From positions 702,361,360-702,425,359 of the forward strand of contig VDFB02270651.1 of the NCBI GenBank assembly GCA_007258455.2: a stretch of 64,000 bases of DNA, given 5' to 3'. Source of the DNA: Sequoia sempervirens. Taxonomy: Eukaryota; Streptophyta; Pinopsida; Cupressales; Cupressaceae. Below the pieces are notes generated by a model. The model saw only the letters and a list, made by a program, of their open reading frames with translations, was not told the origin of the DNA and ran no database searches. Made by a program: the position numbers and the translations under genes. This document shows, piece after piece, positions 1 through 12,603 of the stretch (positions are counted from its first letter, which is position 1; every line of letters begins with the position of its first letter).

Positions 1-1115
1 AAACCATGGTGAGGATTAGCTCACAATATAGAGAATATAAAAACCAAATACAAAGGCTCATTACCAGAGAAGGCTCACTGCTGAAACAAGACTTACTAGT
101 TGGATCAAGACTCACTGTCCAATAAGGGTTGACCACTCGAAGGGATCATTTCCACACAGATACAAAGAAGATAGAAGATATTTTTTTACAGAGAGAATAC
201 AATCTCAATGCAACGAATATTTCCACCACAACTCACTCACACACTTGCAAACATGCTTGAATAATAGAGTACACCTTTAGCTCACTACATTTAGAAACTC
301 ACCACTAAGATTTCACACTGATCTACTCAACCACACACACTATTTTGTATTTATCTCACATCTATCTTGCTCTATTTCTTTGCACATCTTTCACCAATAT
401 CTCATCCTATATTTATACCATCTTCAACTTTGAAACATATCCAAAGTCATCCACACACACACCATTTGTATTTACAAATTCAAATTAGGTCGGCTCCAAA
501 ACATTCTAGGGTAGAATTAGAATAAGGGTGACCCAAATACATGCTTAATGTGGACCCAAATAAGTCCCAACATGCTTCATGAACTTCACAAGTAGTTTTT
601 AACATAAGGTCGGCCAAACCAATGTAAAACACATAGAACAATTAAGCACACACAACCTTAGCATGAACTAATCCTCCCAGACAACAAAATTATCTTCAAC
701 ATGATCATATCAATTTATCTCTAGAACCACAAGTCATAAAACTTGAATAAGAAGAAATTCAGAGCAACTACATTTCTCCCAGACCTCAGCTAGAGACACT
801 AAATAACACAGTTCACAAATGGTGAACATAACTTGCACTGTACAACGATCCAAAAACCCAAAATATAGATATAAAAACTTCCAAAAGCCATGATCAACAT
901 ATCTAAATCACATGAACATAGGAGAAAATCCTGGAGCAAACATTGAATTCCTGCAACCTTTCTTCATTAAAATTTTCTCAATATCCTTGACATATATAAC
1001 CAATAAATTGCATCCATGACATTAATGACAACAACAACTAGTTGATAAGCAGTTAACCACTTGACACCAATGACAACACTTTCACTCTTGTATCAACATC
1101 TTCATAGTTGCAACA
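1..1115 (-). mobile_element. Partial Copia LTR (right-hand end)
   Basis: The opening bases closely match the inside of the LTR at 20353-21973 (shared stretch ACCATGGTGAGGATTAGCTC), and the segment ends CATAGTTGCAACA at 1115, matching the LTR end CATACTTGCAACA at 21973 and 28273. It is therefore an LTR of a related but diverged subfamily in the same orientation, cut by the window edge. The sequence from 1116 on is the interior of a gypsy LTR (compare 6155 onward), so this Copia LTR looks inserted into that LTR, with TGATC at 1116-1120 as the candidate right-hand target duplication. Whether it is a solo LTR or part of a full element cannot be seen. Confidence 0.75.
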
Positions 1116-3565
1116 TGATCTATCTATATCTATGAGCATTTCTGACCCCGAATTATCATACCCCCTATCTCTTGATTTCCTCATCTTTGTTTTTCCTTTG
1201 TTTTTTATCTTTCTCTTCTTTGCTTTCTTCTTGATGTTGTGGTGCCTATGTGTTGTCCCTCACATTTGTGACAACATTTCCACGTCTACATCTCGTCATG
1301 TATCATGATCCAAAACATCTCTGCGTGTTCTTCCTTTCCTTAGGATGCCACATGCTCCTTCAATTTGCATGGACCATCCTAAGGGTGGGCCCATACCTCT
1401 CTGATTTTCAATAAGGTGTATTCGGTGGCCAATGAATCCCTTGCTGAAAATATTTACATTTTCAAAAATCACATCCTTCAAAAAGGATCCCCTTAGCAAG
1501 ATTTTCTTTTGAAATCAAATTCATAGCAAAAAGAATTAAGAATTCACCTTCGAGGAGGATATTCTTCTATTTTTCATATTCCTTGATGAAAGAGAATCTT
1601 TCAAAAGGAGTCCTTGATGACAGGATCGTTTGCAAAAATGTTATCACTTTTCAAACAAAGTGTCCCTTGAGTAGACCTCTATTTATTTTGAAGGATTCCC
1701 GAGGGACCCCTTTGAAAGATTCTCCTTCAATTGCTTGTTCTAAAATATGACTGTCTATTTGTCTGTGTGATTCTTTTCTTTCCAAACATTTTTGTCTGAA
1801 GATTAACATGGTGCCTTGCAAGATCGAGCACCTATGAGGATCAATCAGACTCTGTGGAGCCTTTCACATCTAGCCTCCCTCAAGACCGAGCACCTGTGGT
1901 GCCTCCTTTGTAGGATCGAGCACCTATGAAGAATTTTTTGTTCTACAAGATCGAACACCTGTAGAACCCTTTTGTTCATCTTTTGCGGGACCGAGCACCT
2001 ATGGAGCCAACTCTGTAGGACTAAGCACCTGTAGAGCCTTTTTTTCACCTTCGGTAGGACCGAGCACTTGTAGAGCCTTTTTTTCACCTTCGGTAGGACC
2101 GAGCACCTGCAAAGCTTTTGTTGAAATCTCCCTAGGATCGAGTTCCTGTGGAGCCATCTCTCTCTCTCCTACACTCGAGTTTTCCAGATTACGATCTGCT
2201 TCCTTGATAGTTCAAGTATACATTCCTTAGGTTTCTCTCTACTTTATCATGCATTTTTTGACACTTATGCTCGCTAAAGTGGGGGAAAAATGTAATGGCA
2301 TGAATTTGTAGCCCCTTGCAAATTCTTCGTTTACACTACCTCCTACCTTAGAGAATTAAACCTGATAATACACTTCATATTTCCGCCACCTTCCCCTGTC
2401 AACTTGGTAGCTGCTTTATGTGTTGGTGGGGATATTCTATCGAGGACACTAGCATGACGCATAGATGTTTGTGTGGCATGCTATCGTCCTAATAGGATTC
2501 CCACCTCTAGAATCCATAAAGACATTACACTCCTCCATTGGACGTGAAGTGTAACGTCTCTTTCCCTTCAAACTAACTTTGACCAAATCCTTTGTCTCCA
2601 TTTCCCCCCTTCAAATGCCTATCTCATTCATTCTTTCAGGGTTCTCGATCATCTTCACACTTTGGACAACTCCCTTCACTCACTTTTAGCTCCTTCAAGT
2701 TCTACCACCTCCATTGAAGCTGCAAGTTGATACTTTGTTGGTCTACTCTCTTCGTTGTTGTAGAAAAGTTGGTCTTTGAAGGCTTGTACACTCACTTCAT
2801 CTCCCATTTACCTTAAGTGCACATGGTTGAAGGTGATATCACTCCATCTTCCTTTTACTTTGCATTATTGTTTTAATATCATAGCCTATTATTGTTCAAC
2901 GTATTGCTTGGTATTCTCTTTCAATATCTTTTCTTTATCACATTTCTACAATTGTTGCTATTTGGCTGTTCATGGAGGTGGAAACACCAAAGCGAGGGAC
3001 TGACTGAAGCAGTCTCTAAACACAAACCCAAAATTTTCCAGTCTTATGTGTGCAGGTTCTCCTTTAGGTGAAGATCTTGAAGATAACAACTCATGGGTAG
3101 GAAGGTGCACTTTCCTCACCCTTCTTTGTCATTTCACAATTAGTTTTAGTCTTAGTTCTTTTCTCGATATTTTGTTATTCTCTATTTTTGTCATTACATT
3201 AAACTTCATCCATTAGGTTGTTAGTAGGTTTTCCTTAGTTTTTGATTGTACTTTATGTTTTCTTTCTATACAGATGACAACGTCCCCTAGAGAATTCAAC
3301 ACACCGCGCTATCATCCATGTCCCACGCTATAGTCCTTTGGCAATGAGCTGTCTAAGTCACAGTCTAGACTCTGGAACTTATTCACTTGACTTCCTGAAA
3401 CATGCGGGCTCGTAAAATGACAACAACAACCTGGTTTCTCTTCCTTTCAGCCTTTAAATGTTAAAATCTCCTGAAACATTTCATTAGCTTGAGGTAGATT
3501 AGGGAAACCTATTGCTCTAGACCCTCCCATGACCTAGGGTCTTGAGCAGTTGATCCCCCTCTGCA
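1116..3565 (+). mobile_element. 5' LTR (truncated) of gypsy-type element A
   Basis: This block is repeated, diverged, at 6155-8476. Both copies run collinearly from TGATCTATCTATATC through a degenerate minisatellite and a long TC-rich stretch to TTGAGCAGTTG followed by a run of C. The first ~130 bp, which in the other copy start TGTTGGGGCC at 6025, are missing here because of the Copia LTR at 1-1115. The LTR ends near CTGCA at 3565. Differences between the copies are mostly transitions plus small indels, so the element is old. ORFs inside it are not believable genes. Confidence 0.8.
1810..2160 (+). repeat. Degenerate ~40-bp minisatellite in the 5' LTR
   Basis: About eight imperfect units are built on GTAGGACCGAGCACCTGTGG followed by AGCC and a T-rich spacer. 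Two adjacent units near 2040-2110 are almost identical. The corresponding array in the other LTR is at about 6755-7060, so the repeat belongs to the LTR. The Copia-like look of the ORF over it is an artefact of the repetition. Confidence 0.75.
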
Positions 3566-3801
3566 TTTTGGTGAACCTAATGTGAACTATTTTGGTTATG
3601 TTTCTTAGTGTTGAAGAAGTCTTCTCTTATGTTCTAGGTGTGTGTGTTGCAGGGTGCATAGTCTTGCAACCCAACCTCTGACCCCTAGTGGCATAGTTAG
3701 AAGTATCCCTAAACATTATGGAATGAACTACAGATAGGTCACTGTATGATTGTCAAACCTTTGGGGTGTCCTGAGGAAGTCCTTTTTGGAGTACATAAAA
3801 G
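3566..3801 (+). other. Internal leader of gypsy element A (primer-site region)
   Basis: The stretch directly after the 5' LTR starts TTTTGGTGAACCTAATGTG. TGGTGAACC sits where a primer binding site should lie, but I could not match it to a particular tRNA, so no PBS is claimed. No convincing reading frame is present before about 3800. Confidence 0.45.
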
Positions 3802-5285
3802 ATGGCCTTTTTAATGCATCTTCCCATTCCATGTTCCCAACTTGTGAATAGATCACCTGCTATAACCTTTATTTCACAGGACCTACCCATGAATGTGAAT
3901 AAAGATCCCTCTACTCTATACATTCCCACTCGTATCAACAAGAATACCGTGACTAGAATTCTTGTTGATTCTACGTGTCGAGTTAATGTTATTACAAAGG
4001 AGATTATGCTAATAAAATTCCCGCACAAGGATGGGTATGATGAATCTAAGAGCATGATATGTATGCATGATGGGATTTCTATCCCTCCCATCGGTTCCAT
4101 CACCCTTTGAGTCCTTTTAGGGCCCCAGACTGTGAATTCCCTTTTTGATATTATGCTAGAGTTTGATCTATTCAAAGTGAAGCTAGGCATCCCATGGCTA
4201 GTTTCCATGAGCGTAGTTGCTTCGGTGATCCATAAATGTTTGAAGTTCTCTCATGAGGGCTCTGTGTACGAAACTAGGTATAAACCCTTGGCATCATCAC
4301 ATGAGGCCTATTCATTAGATCACTTCTGGCCGAGCCCTATTGGTTCGATTCCTCCAAGGATGGACCTATTGTATCATACTTATGTTAAATACAAGAATGG
4401 GGTCATAGCATCGAAAGTGACCTATCCTCCTTCCCCCTATGCTATTTCAATTAAGGCTTCTATGATAGCGTAGCAGCAGGCTACCTCTTCCTCCTCTCAA
4501 AATGGGAAGGGGAAGTCTCCTTGCACTCAGGAGCCTTCCTCTTCTTTTTCTATTCCATCCGCTTTCACCTCTCACCCCACTACAGCATGTTTGGCTTCTA
4601 CCTCCATGTGTCTCATTAGGAGTCTGATGGTGCCTACTTAGCGAAAGGCTAAGCGTCAGGTGTTTGAATTACCTGTCTTGCCCATGGTGCCTCTATTCAT
4701 TATCTATGGCAAGGGGAGGGATCCCCTTGGAGTGGCCTCTACGCCTCAACCTCCATGGCATCCTACTATTCCTACTCCTAGGGTGCTAAATGGGAAGAGG
4801 CCTACCACTGAGGCACTTGATTTTGCTTCTCCATCGATTGTTTCCTTTGTTCCTACATCTTTTGCTCTTGCTTCTATCTAGGAGTCACTCCCAATGTCAA
4901 CAATGGCTGTGATGGACACTCCCATGGTAGAACATGAGCCTTCTGCTCCTCCTCAAGCTACAAATTCTAGCTCTCGGAGCTTAAGAAACTGCCTTGTGCT
5001 TGAGCGTAAGCATTGGAGGATGACTTTGGCTACTGAATAGGCTTCCTTGTAGAAGGCGGAAGGGGAGTCAAAAACCCCTATTGCGATATGTCCTATTGTT
5101 CCCTCCTCTTATTCCCCCTCTACTTCGGTTCTCGTAGCCTCGATCTTGCTTCCAACTCCCCTTGCAAGCGCAGATGACCCTCACCTTAAAAGGGTGCAAG
5201 TTTTCATCGCTCCCTTGGTTGAGTCTCCTCTCTTGATGTCCCTTCCATACATCCCACCTTTTCCTAGTCCAAGGATATGTTGAAT
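3802..5285 (+). pseudogene. Gypsy-type retropepsin plus Pro/Ser-rich region (decayed)
   Basis: One reading frame runs from 3802 to about 5285, broken by in-frame stops. The first ~220 codons resemble the aspartic protease of plant Ty3/gypsy elements: hydrophobic residues then V-D-S-T-C around 3965 (the active-site D-S/T-G with Gly replaced), V-N-V-I-T, and a downstream G-I-P-W-L like the G-I-x-W-L closing this domain in relatives. It aligns by eye with the protease at 58860-59180 of the second gypsy element. After about 4450 the frame becomes Pro/Ser/Thr-rich low complexity instead of continuing into reverse transcriptase. No zinc knuckle, RT, RNase H or integrase follows, so the element could only move with help in trans. 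The start is arbitrary because the true gag-pol start is gone. Confidence 0.65.
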
Positions 5286-5399
5286 ACTTCGGTGGTGTAC
5301 ACTGCAGTTCTATCCTCTTCTTCCTCACATTTCGCTTGTTCTATGGGGATATCGCATCCCCCGATGAAGCGTAAGTTGAAGGATGATCCTGCTTCTAAT

Positions 5400-5840
5400 G
5401 GGGGTTAGAAGAAAGGATCCCCCTCTTCAAGAGAGGATTTTTCTTTGGCTTGTGTCATCCTAGTGATGGAGGCAACCCCAATGTCCCTCGAGTTTGTCAC
5501 TACCTACAAGACTTTTGGTGAGGTCGGTAGTGGATCTTGGGCACCTCCTTTTCTTGCCCAATTGACACATCGCACACCCATCAAGTGCATGTTCAACCCG
5601 GTGGATGATGTCCCAAATCTGTCAGCGATCTTTGCAAGATCAATGACATTTACCTCATAGGAGTTGAGTGAAGAAGACCTTGAGGGGCCCTCTTCCTTAG
5701 CTCTTGTCACAAAAGAGTTAGAGGGTGCTCCCCTTGCTAACTTTCCCTTGCAGGCTTGTCCACCCTCTCCCTATAATGATCTATATTGGGAGAACGATGA
5801 CCTCTTGGTTGATGAGGACTAAGAGGGCACCTGTTCTTTA
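5400..5840 (+). pseudogene. C-terminal part of the gypsy A internal frame (decayed)
   Basis: A second frame, shifted from the protease frame, covers about 5445-5840 with stops near 5660, 5820 and 5850. It is acidic towards its end (N-D-D-L-L-V-D-E-D around 5790-5818). I recognise no domain. It probably continues the Pro/Ser-rich protein after a frameshift. About 180 bp of non-coding sequence separate it from the 3' LTR. Confidence 0.4.
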
Positions 5841-6007
5841 CCTGTAGATTAGATTTGTGTGTGTTGTGTTTCCCTGTGCTTATTTTATGTGTTCTTGGAG
5901 GACCCTTGTCACCCTTGTAGGTGCTTGGATACAAGAATGTTTTGTGTTGTAATCTTCTTCTATTTTTTGCATCATTCTTCTATCTGTTGTGCCTTGATTT
6001 TTGACAA

Positions 6008-6024
6008 TTGGGGATGATGGAAAG
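6008..6024 (+). other. Polypurine tract of gypsy element A
   Basis: TTGGGGATGATGGAAAG immediately precedes TGTTGGGGCC, which I take as the 3' LTR start. A purine-rich run abutting TG is what plus-strand priming of an LTR element leaves, and it fixes the LTR boundary and the plus orientation. Confidence 0.65.
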
Positions 6025-8476
6025 TGTTGGGGCCATTTAGGCCTCCCTTCCATATTGACCCAAATTTTTATTTTTATTTTGTTTTCACATACCCTTCTTC
6101 ATGATTTGATATGGTAGGGTATTGATAATAGTTCATACGTATATTATATTATATTGATCTATCTATATCCATGAGTAGTTCTAACCCCAAATTATTAGAT
6201 CTCCCTACCTCTTGATTTGTTCATCTTTGTTTTTCCTTTCTTTTTTATCTTTCTCTCTGCTTGCTTCTTGATGTTGTGGTGCCTATGTATCATGGGCCAC
6301 AACATCTCTATGTGTTCTTCCTTTCCTCAGGATGCCATTTGCTCCTTTAGTTCGCACGCACCATCCTAAGGGGGGGCATACCTCTCTAACTTTACATTTT
6401 TCAAAAAATGCATCCTTCAAAAGGATCCTCTTAGCAAAATTTTCTTTTGAAATCGAATTTGTAACAAAAAGAATTAAGAATTCGCCTTCAAGGAGGCCGT
6501 TCTTCTCTTTTTTTTGGATTCCTTGATGAAAGAGAATATTTCAAAAGAATTCCTTGATGATAGGATCATTTGCAAAAATGTTATTGATTTTCAAATAGAG
6601 CATCACTTGAGTGGAACCCTCTTTCTTTTAAAGGGTTCCTGAGGGACCCGAGTGAAAGCTTCTCCTTCAATTGCTTGTTCTGGGATATGACTATCTATCT
6701 GTTTGTGTGACTCTTTGCTTTTCTAACATGTTTTTTCTACAAATTAACATGTTTCCTTGCAGTATTGAGCACCTGTGAGGGTCAATCAAACTCTACGAAG
6801 CCTTTCGCATTTGGCCTCCCTCAAGACCGAGCACCTATGGCACCTCCTTTGCAGTACCAAGAACCTATGAAGCATTTTTGTTTCACAAGATCGCGCACTT
6901 GTAGAACCCTTTTATTCATCTTCTGTGGGATCGAGCATCTATAGAGCTAACTCTGTAGGACCGAGCACTTGCGGAGCCTTTTGTTCACCTTGCACAGGAT
7001 CGAGAACCTACGACACTTTTTTTCAAATCTCCATAGGATCAAGTGCCCGTGGATCCATCTCTCTCTCTCTCATATAATTGAGTTCGCTAGATTGTGGTCT
7101 ACTTCCTCCATGATTCAGGTATACATTCCTTAGGTTTCTCTCTACTTTACCATGCATTCGCTGACACTTATGCTCGCTAAAGTGGGGGAAAAATGTAATG
7201 GCTTGAATTTACACCCCTTTTTAAATTTTCCATTTATGCTACCTCCTACCTTAGTGAATTAAACCTAATAATGCAATTCATATTTCCACCACCTTCCCCT
7301 ATCCACTTGAGAGCTGCTTTATGTGTCGATGGGGATATTCTGTTGAGGACGCTAGCGCGATGCGCAAACGTTTGCATGGCACATTGCCATCCTGACATGA
7401 TTCTTGCCTCTAGAATCCATAGAGGCATTGCACTCCTCCATTTGACGCGAAGTGTAATGTCTCCTACCCTTCAGAACAACTTCAAATGACTCCTTTTCCT
7501 CCATTTTCACCCTTCAAATTCCTATCTCATTCATTATTTTACGATTCTTGATCATCTTCACACTTCGGAAAACTCTCTTCACTCACTTTCAGCTCCTTCA
7601 AAATCTACCACCTTCATTGAAGCTGGAAGTTGATACTTTGTTGGTCTACTCTCTTTGTTATTGTGGAAACATTGGTCTTTGAAGGCTTGCATGCTTGCTC
7701 CTCCCATTTTCCTTAAGTGCAGATGGTTGAAGGTGATATCACTCCATATTCCTTTTACTTTGTATTATTGTTTTAATATCATAGCATATTATTGTTCAAC
7801 GTATTGCTTGGTATTCTCTTTCAATATCTTTTCTTTCATATTTTTACAATCGTTGCTATTTGGATGTTAATAGAGGTGGAAACACCAAAGCAGGGTACTG
7901 ATTGAGGTAGTCCTCTAGACACATCTCCAAAATTTTCCAATATTTTGTGTGCAGGTTCTCCTTGAGGTGAAGATATTTAAGATAACAACTCATGGGTAGG
8001 AAGGTACGCTTTCCTCACCCTTCTTTGTCATTTTGCAATTAGATTTAGTCTTAGTTCTTTTCTAGATATTCTGTTATTTTGTTACTCTCTATTTCTATCA
8101 TTACATTAAATTGCATCAGTTAGGTCATTAGTAGGTTTTTCTTAGTTTTTGACTATACTTTATTCTTTTTGTTTGTATAGATGCTAGTGCCCCACTAAGA
8201 CTCCAGCGCATTGTGCTATCATCTGTGTCTTGCATTGTAGTCCTCTGGCAATGAGTTGTCTAAGTCACATTCTAGACTCTAGAAACTTGCTCACCTGACT
8301 TCCTGAAACATTCAAGCTCGTAAAAGGACAACAACCACCTCGTTGCTCTTCCTTTTAGCCTTCAAGCGTTAAACTCTTTTGAAACATTCCTTTAGCTTGA
8401 GGTAGATCATGGCTTCCTATTGCTCTACGCCCTCTCATGACATGGGGTCTTGAGCAGTTGGTCCCCCTCCTCTACA
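6025..8476 (+). mobile_element. 3' LTR of gypsy-type element A
   Basis: The LTR begins TGTTGGGGCC after a polypurine tract and ends TCCTCTACA at 8476, giving TG...CA ends and about 2452 bp. From 6155 on it is collinear with 1116-3565. It carries its own copy of the ~40-bp GACCGAGCACC array. No target duplication can be checked because the other end of the element lies under the Copia LTR at the window start. Confidence 0.8.
6755..7060 (+). repeat. Degenerate ~40-bp minisatellite in the 3' LTR
   Basis: This is the counterpart of the array at 1810-2160. Units are built on GGACCGAGCACTTGCGGAGCC with more substitutions and one or two fewer units, so the arrays have drifted in copy number since insertion. 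Confidence 0.7.
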
Positions 8477-10289
8477 AATACAAAGGAATTTGATTAGGAA
8501 AGAATAACAATATCATAGCATATTTTTTAAACCATGAGAAACTAATGATCTTATGGTGTGGGATACAACTCAAGGAATTAACATGATGGTTAGAAAAGAA
8601 AAAGTGAAAAGGAAAAGAGCATCACATTAAACTTGATAATAATCCCAATGAGGCCTCTTGTTCATCTCTTACATGTGATATTGATTAGGGATTTATTTTG
8701 GTTGTTTAAATGTCAGATGTTCTTACAATTTCATTTTATTATTAGGGTTCATTACTTAGGTTAGATAACATGTGATATTATTCATGATACATTTTACATA
8801 CATGGGCACATACATATGAAACCTAGAACACATACAATACATAGAAAAACAAAACATGTATGTATAAAGCACAATCTAAATCAAGTAACATTATCTCAAC
8901 ATAGCATTGCATGTAGAACCACATCATTAAAATATAGACTCATCATAAAATGTATGATAATATAAATGACAAGTGTTTTATATACATCCAATGCTCATAC
9001 AGTATGAACCAACATGATGAGATCTAGATATTGGAGGGGGTTGCTCTTGATGGTCCCTCATCCACATCACTATAATGACTAAAATGAGATCTCATCCTTT
9101 ACATCAATTGAGATCAAGATAACCATTTTAGTATCATGCTCATCCCTTGGATTTGCTTGATCTCCTCACATAATGTACTAGTCTTTGCATGTTGCTCCCA
9201 AATTATTTTCCATACATTGTCTAGCTCATGATTTAAATGTGTATCAAATACACCAATTGATGATGTATTCATGGTTCTTTGATCCTCAATTTGAGTGAGC
9301 TCTTGATCAATTCTATCCATATATCCACAAATGATGTAACATGATCTAATTAGAGTCATTGTTTCTCTTGAATTGGTTCATTCCAATCTTACCATATAGT
9401 GTCCCTCTTATCTAACACCAATATAATCTTAGTGGAGGAGGCTATATATGCCATAGTAGTGTATCCCATTGAGTTAAAAAATGAAGCAAGTTTCCCATCA
9501 TGTGTATAACCAAGCAAATAATTTGATTTGATTTGGCAACTAGTACATCTTGAGTCAAATGATCAATGATGAGTGAGATAAGTGCAATCCACTCAACCAC
9601 ACTCCTTGCAAGATTACAACTCCCATTAGTTGTACATTCTAATAACAATAGAAGAACATGATAATTCCAAAAGAAAAATAATTCTAATACTTGGTTTACC
9701 AACTCTAAAATCTATATTAGCTGGAACATATTATGGAGTAGTGACATGTAGAGTGCCCTATAGATAGGATTCAACTATAGTAAGTATAGTCATAGGAGCA
9801 TTAAGAGGATAGAAAGATGGTTAAACCTTTCTCACCCACCATGCTCCATAATTAGGAGGACCTCCACACCATCTACATCAACTATTTGATTTGAGGTTGT
9901 AGGCCTCATCCTCTCTCCTAGTTGGAAGGGCGATCTTTGATGCCTCTTACATAAAATTCACTTAGGGGTTATATAGTTTGAGGCCAAAATAATGTAGCAC
10001 ACACTCATAATGAAAAATATCCATAATTATGCTTCATCGACCAAAAAGTCACTAAGAATGTCGAATATGACCTAACTAGAACCTATTTTCTATGTTTGAG
10101 GACAACTACTTGTATGATATTCATGTCATATCTACTGAATCTAGATGATATAACACCTATCTCCAAGCTTTGAGAGTCCTCTCTTCTCTCCACATTCTTG
10201 TCTTGGTGGTGTACCATTGGGATAGTAAAGCTATCTGCGATGCTACTGTAGTGGAGGGAAACTAATGTGATTGGGAGTTGGGGTGCTAA
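8477..10289. other. Unassigned AT-rich sequence with two weak minus-strand ORFs
   Basis: No repeat boundary or protein family is recognised. Minus-strand ORFs at 9114-9359 (81 codons, polar, coiled-coil-like) and 9442-9702 (86 codons, hydrophobic) have no motif I know. They could be debris of one transposon gene because they lie close together on the same strand, but the evidence is too thin to call a gene. Confidence 0.35.
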
Positions 10290-10760
10290 TGAGTGATGCC
10301 AACACCTAAAAACCCTCAAAGTACACAATAAAAATTACACAAGAAAGAGGAAAAAACATGATATGGACAAGAAGAAAAAATATATTTTTGTGGCTCATTG
10401 GTAGGATACAATTTATTGTAATCTCAATTGGGATATACACATGATTGGAATGTTTTAATCTCCCAGTTTAGCTCTCACTATAATAGATCCTACACTTATA
10501 ATCTCAACCTACTAAAAGGTCCCATTTCTATCCTTGGCCCCACAATATATATATAATTTTCTTGGGTTCCAAAATTGCACCCATTACATGTAATGTCATC
10601 TACCTAATTCAAATTGAACCACCTCAACAATTGCATTGAATGCACTATTCAAAATATCTCACCAAAATTCTCCAACAACTAAGTGAATGGTTCAACCAAT
10701 CATTACTTTCATTTTCTTGTGGGCACGCATGAATAACCAATTTTTTTTTCCTACAAAATG
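10290..10760. repeat. Diverged duplication, copy 1
   Basis: This segment is collinear with 10905-11370: ACACAAGAAAGAGGAAAA, then GGGATATACACA, TTAGCTCTCACTAT, AAAAGGTCCCATTT and TGGTTCAACCAATCAT all recur in order. The offset is about 615 bp and identity is moderate. No coding potential is visible. It may be part of an LTR or a local tandem duplication. Confidence 0.65.
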
Positions 10761-10904
10761 TGTTCTATAAAGCCAATCCTTAATTGGACAAGATGTACTT
10801 TATCACACATTCTTGTCAAGGCTTGTATGCCAATCACTCACTATGTAGGATTGCTTTGTGCTTGAATGCTTTCATATTGGATCATAATTGATGTGGTTAG
10901 AGGT

Positions 10905-11370
10905 TGGGGACCCAACACCTTACAACCCTTATAATACATGATGACAATTACATAAGAAAGAGGAAAACACACAAAATGGACAAGATGCAATATATTTTAT
11001 TTCATCTCAAACAATAGATTATAGTTTATAGTGGTCTCAAGTGGGATATACACACATAAATGATATAAATAGGATTGCAATGTCTTAATCTCTTGACTTG
11101 GCTCTCACTATCACATATTCTATGCTTAAACCCTCAATCCACCAAAAGATCCCATTTTTTTTAACTCTATGATATATACAATTCATTTGGGAGCCAAAAT
11201 TACACCCATTGCATTTAATGTCATCAATTTTGGTTCAATTTCAACCACCTTTCCAACTTAATTAAATGTACTAATTCAAAATATCCCCTCAAAATATTTT
11301 TCTAAATACTCCAATACTAATTGAATGGTCTAACCAATCATGACATTTATCTTCTTGTGTACATGCAACA
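10905..11370. repeat. Diverged duplication, copy 2
   Basis: This is the second member of the pair described at 10290-10760, with matching blocks such as ACATAAGAAAGAGGAAAA, GGGATATACACACATA and TGGTCTAACCAATCATGAC. The ~145 bp between the copies are unrelated. Confidence 0.65.
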
Positions 11371-12603
11371 ACCAAAATTATATTACTTCAAAATGCATGT
11401 TATTGTGCCAATACTTAACTTGTCTCCTATGCATGATTCACTAATCACACAAATTTTCTCACCTAAATATGCTTACTCTATTGCACACACAAAGGGTTGG
11501 TTGCCAAACATCACTTTGCATGTTTACTATATGCTTAGATTCTCTTGCATCAACAACTCTAGAGGACATAATAATTGAAAATGCTCATATACTTAAAATT
11601 TGTACCATAGAGGCTCCATAAAGGGTCATAGAAACTCATTCACAAATTTATGCAAAACATCATATAATTGGGTTAGAAGGAAAACAACCTGTTGGAGCTT
11701 ATGTTGAAATTCCTAGTTCATGCCTACTACTAAAAATTTAACTTGCTTTGCTAAAATGTCATCCCAGTTCATGTTTTCTTTGTTGTCTCAATTTACCCAA
11801 GTCAGGTCGAGACCAATTTAATAAATACTTAAAAAATCCCTTTAAATTATCCAAAATAACCAAAATGATCTAAATAATTAAAAATAATAGGATTACTATT
11901 TTTAGTAATTTTGGATTTAAACATGTATGGATCTAAAAATTTACCCAAAGCTCCAAGAATTCATAGTCAACCTTGAAATTTAGTCTCAATTGAAAAATCA
12001 CAATTAGACATGTTATTAAACTTTCAAAATTTCAAAAGTCTTGGAAAAAATCTAAAATTTGAATTTTGAGGGTTCAATCGATGAAATTTGGCCATAAAAA
12101 TTGTTGAAATTGATGTTGAAATTTTGAGTAGTAGATCTCTTTGATCTATTCAATTTATTAAAAATGGGAGGTCAAATGGGTAGTTATATCAAAAGTTATG
12201 GCTTTCAAAAGTTGTGCTACATCAAATATTTTTGGTTGAGTTTTTAATATCCGTAGAAACAAAGTGGAAGGCATTAAGTAACAAAATCAAAAGTTGGATG
12301 AAAATAGAAAATTCCCATAATGTGATGTTTTGATTAATCTAAAATTTGTAATAGATGGCTTCATTTTTAGAAAGAGATTCTATATAATGTAAAATCATTT
12401 TCATTTGTAAGGGTTTGGGGATTTAGATAGTAAAGTCTTGTGAAGAGAAACTTTGTAAAATTTATAAATATTTTTTCTAAAGGATAATAGAGATCTAAAT
12501 TTTGTTGGCATGCATTGCAATAATGATTTTACTTATGTCCCTCTATTTATGGGGTCAAGCAGGTTAATCTGATTTTAAGTGGAAGAAACTATGTAAAATG
12601 GTT
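11371..12603. other. AT-rich sequence without recognisable features
   Basis: No protein family, LTR end, tandem repeat or RNA gene is apparent. The ORF at 11321-11578 has no recognisable motif. The stretch may be the decayed upstream part of the LINE whose RNase H remnant follows, but no reverse transcriptase signature is readable. Confidence 0.4.

Noticed and set aside
9114..9702. Two neighbouring minus-strand ORFs as one gene
   Set aside because: They are separated by stops, have no recognisable domain, and are no longer than chance ORFs in this composition.
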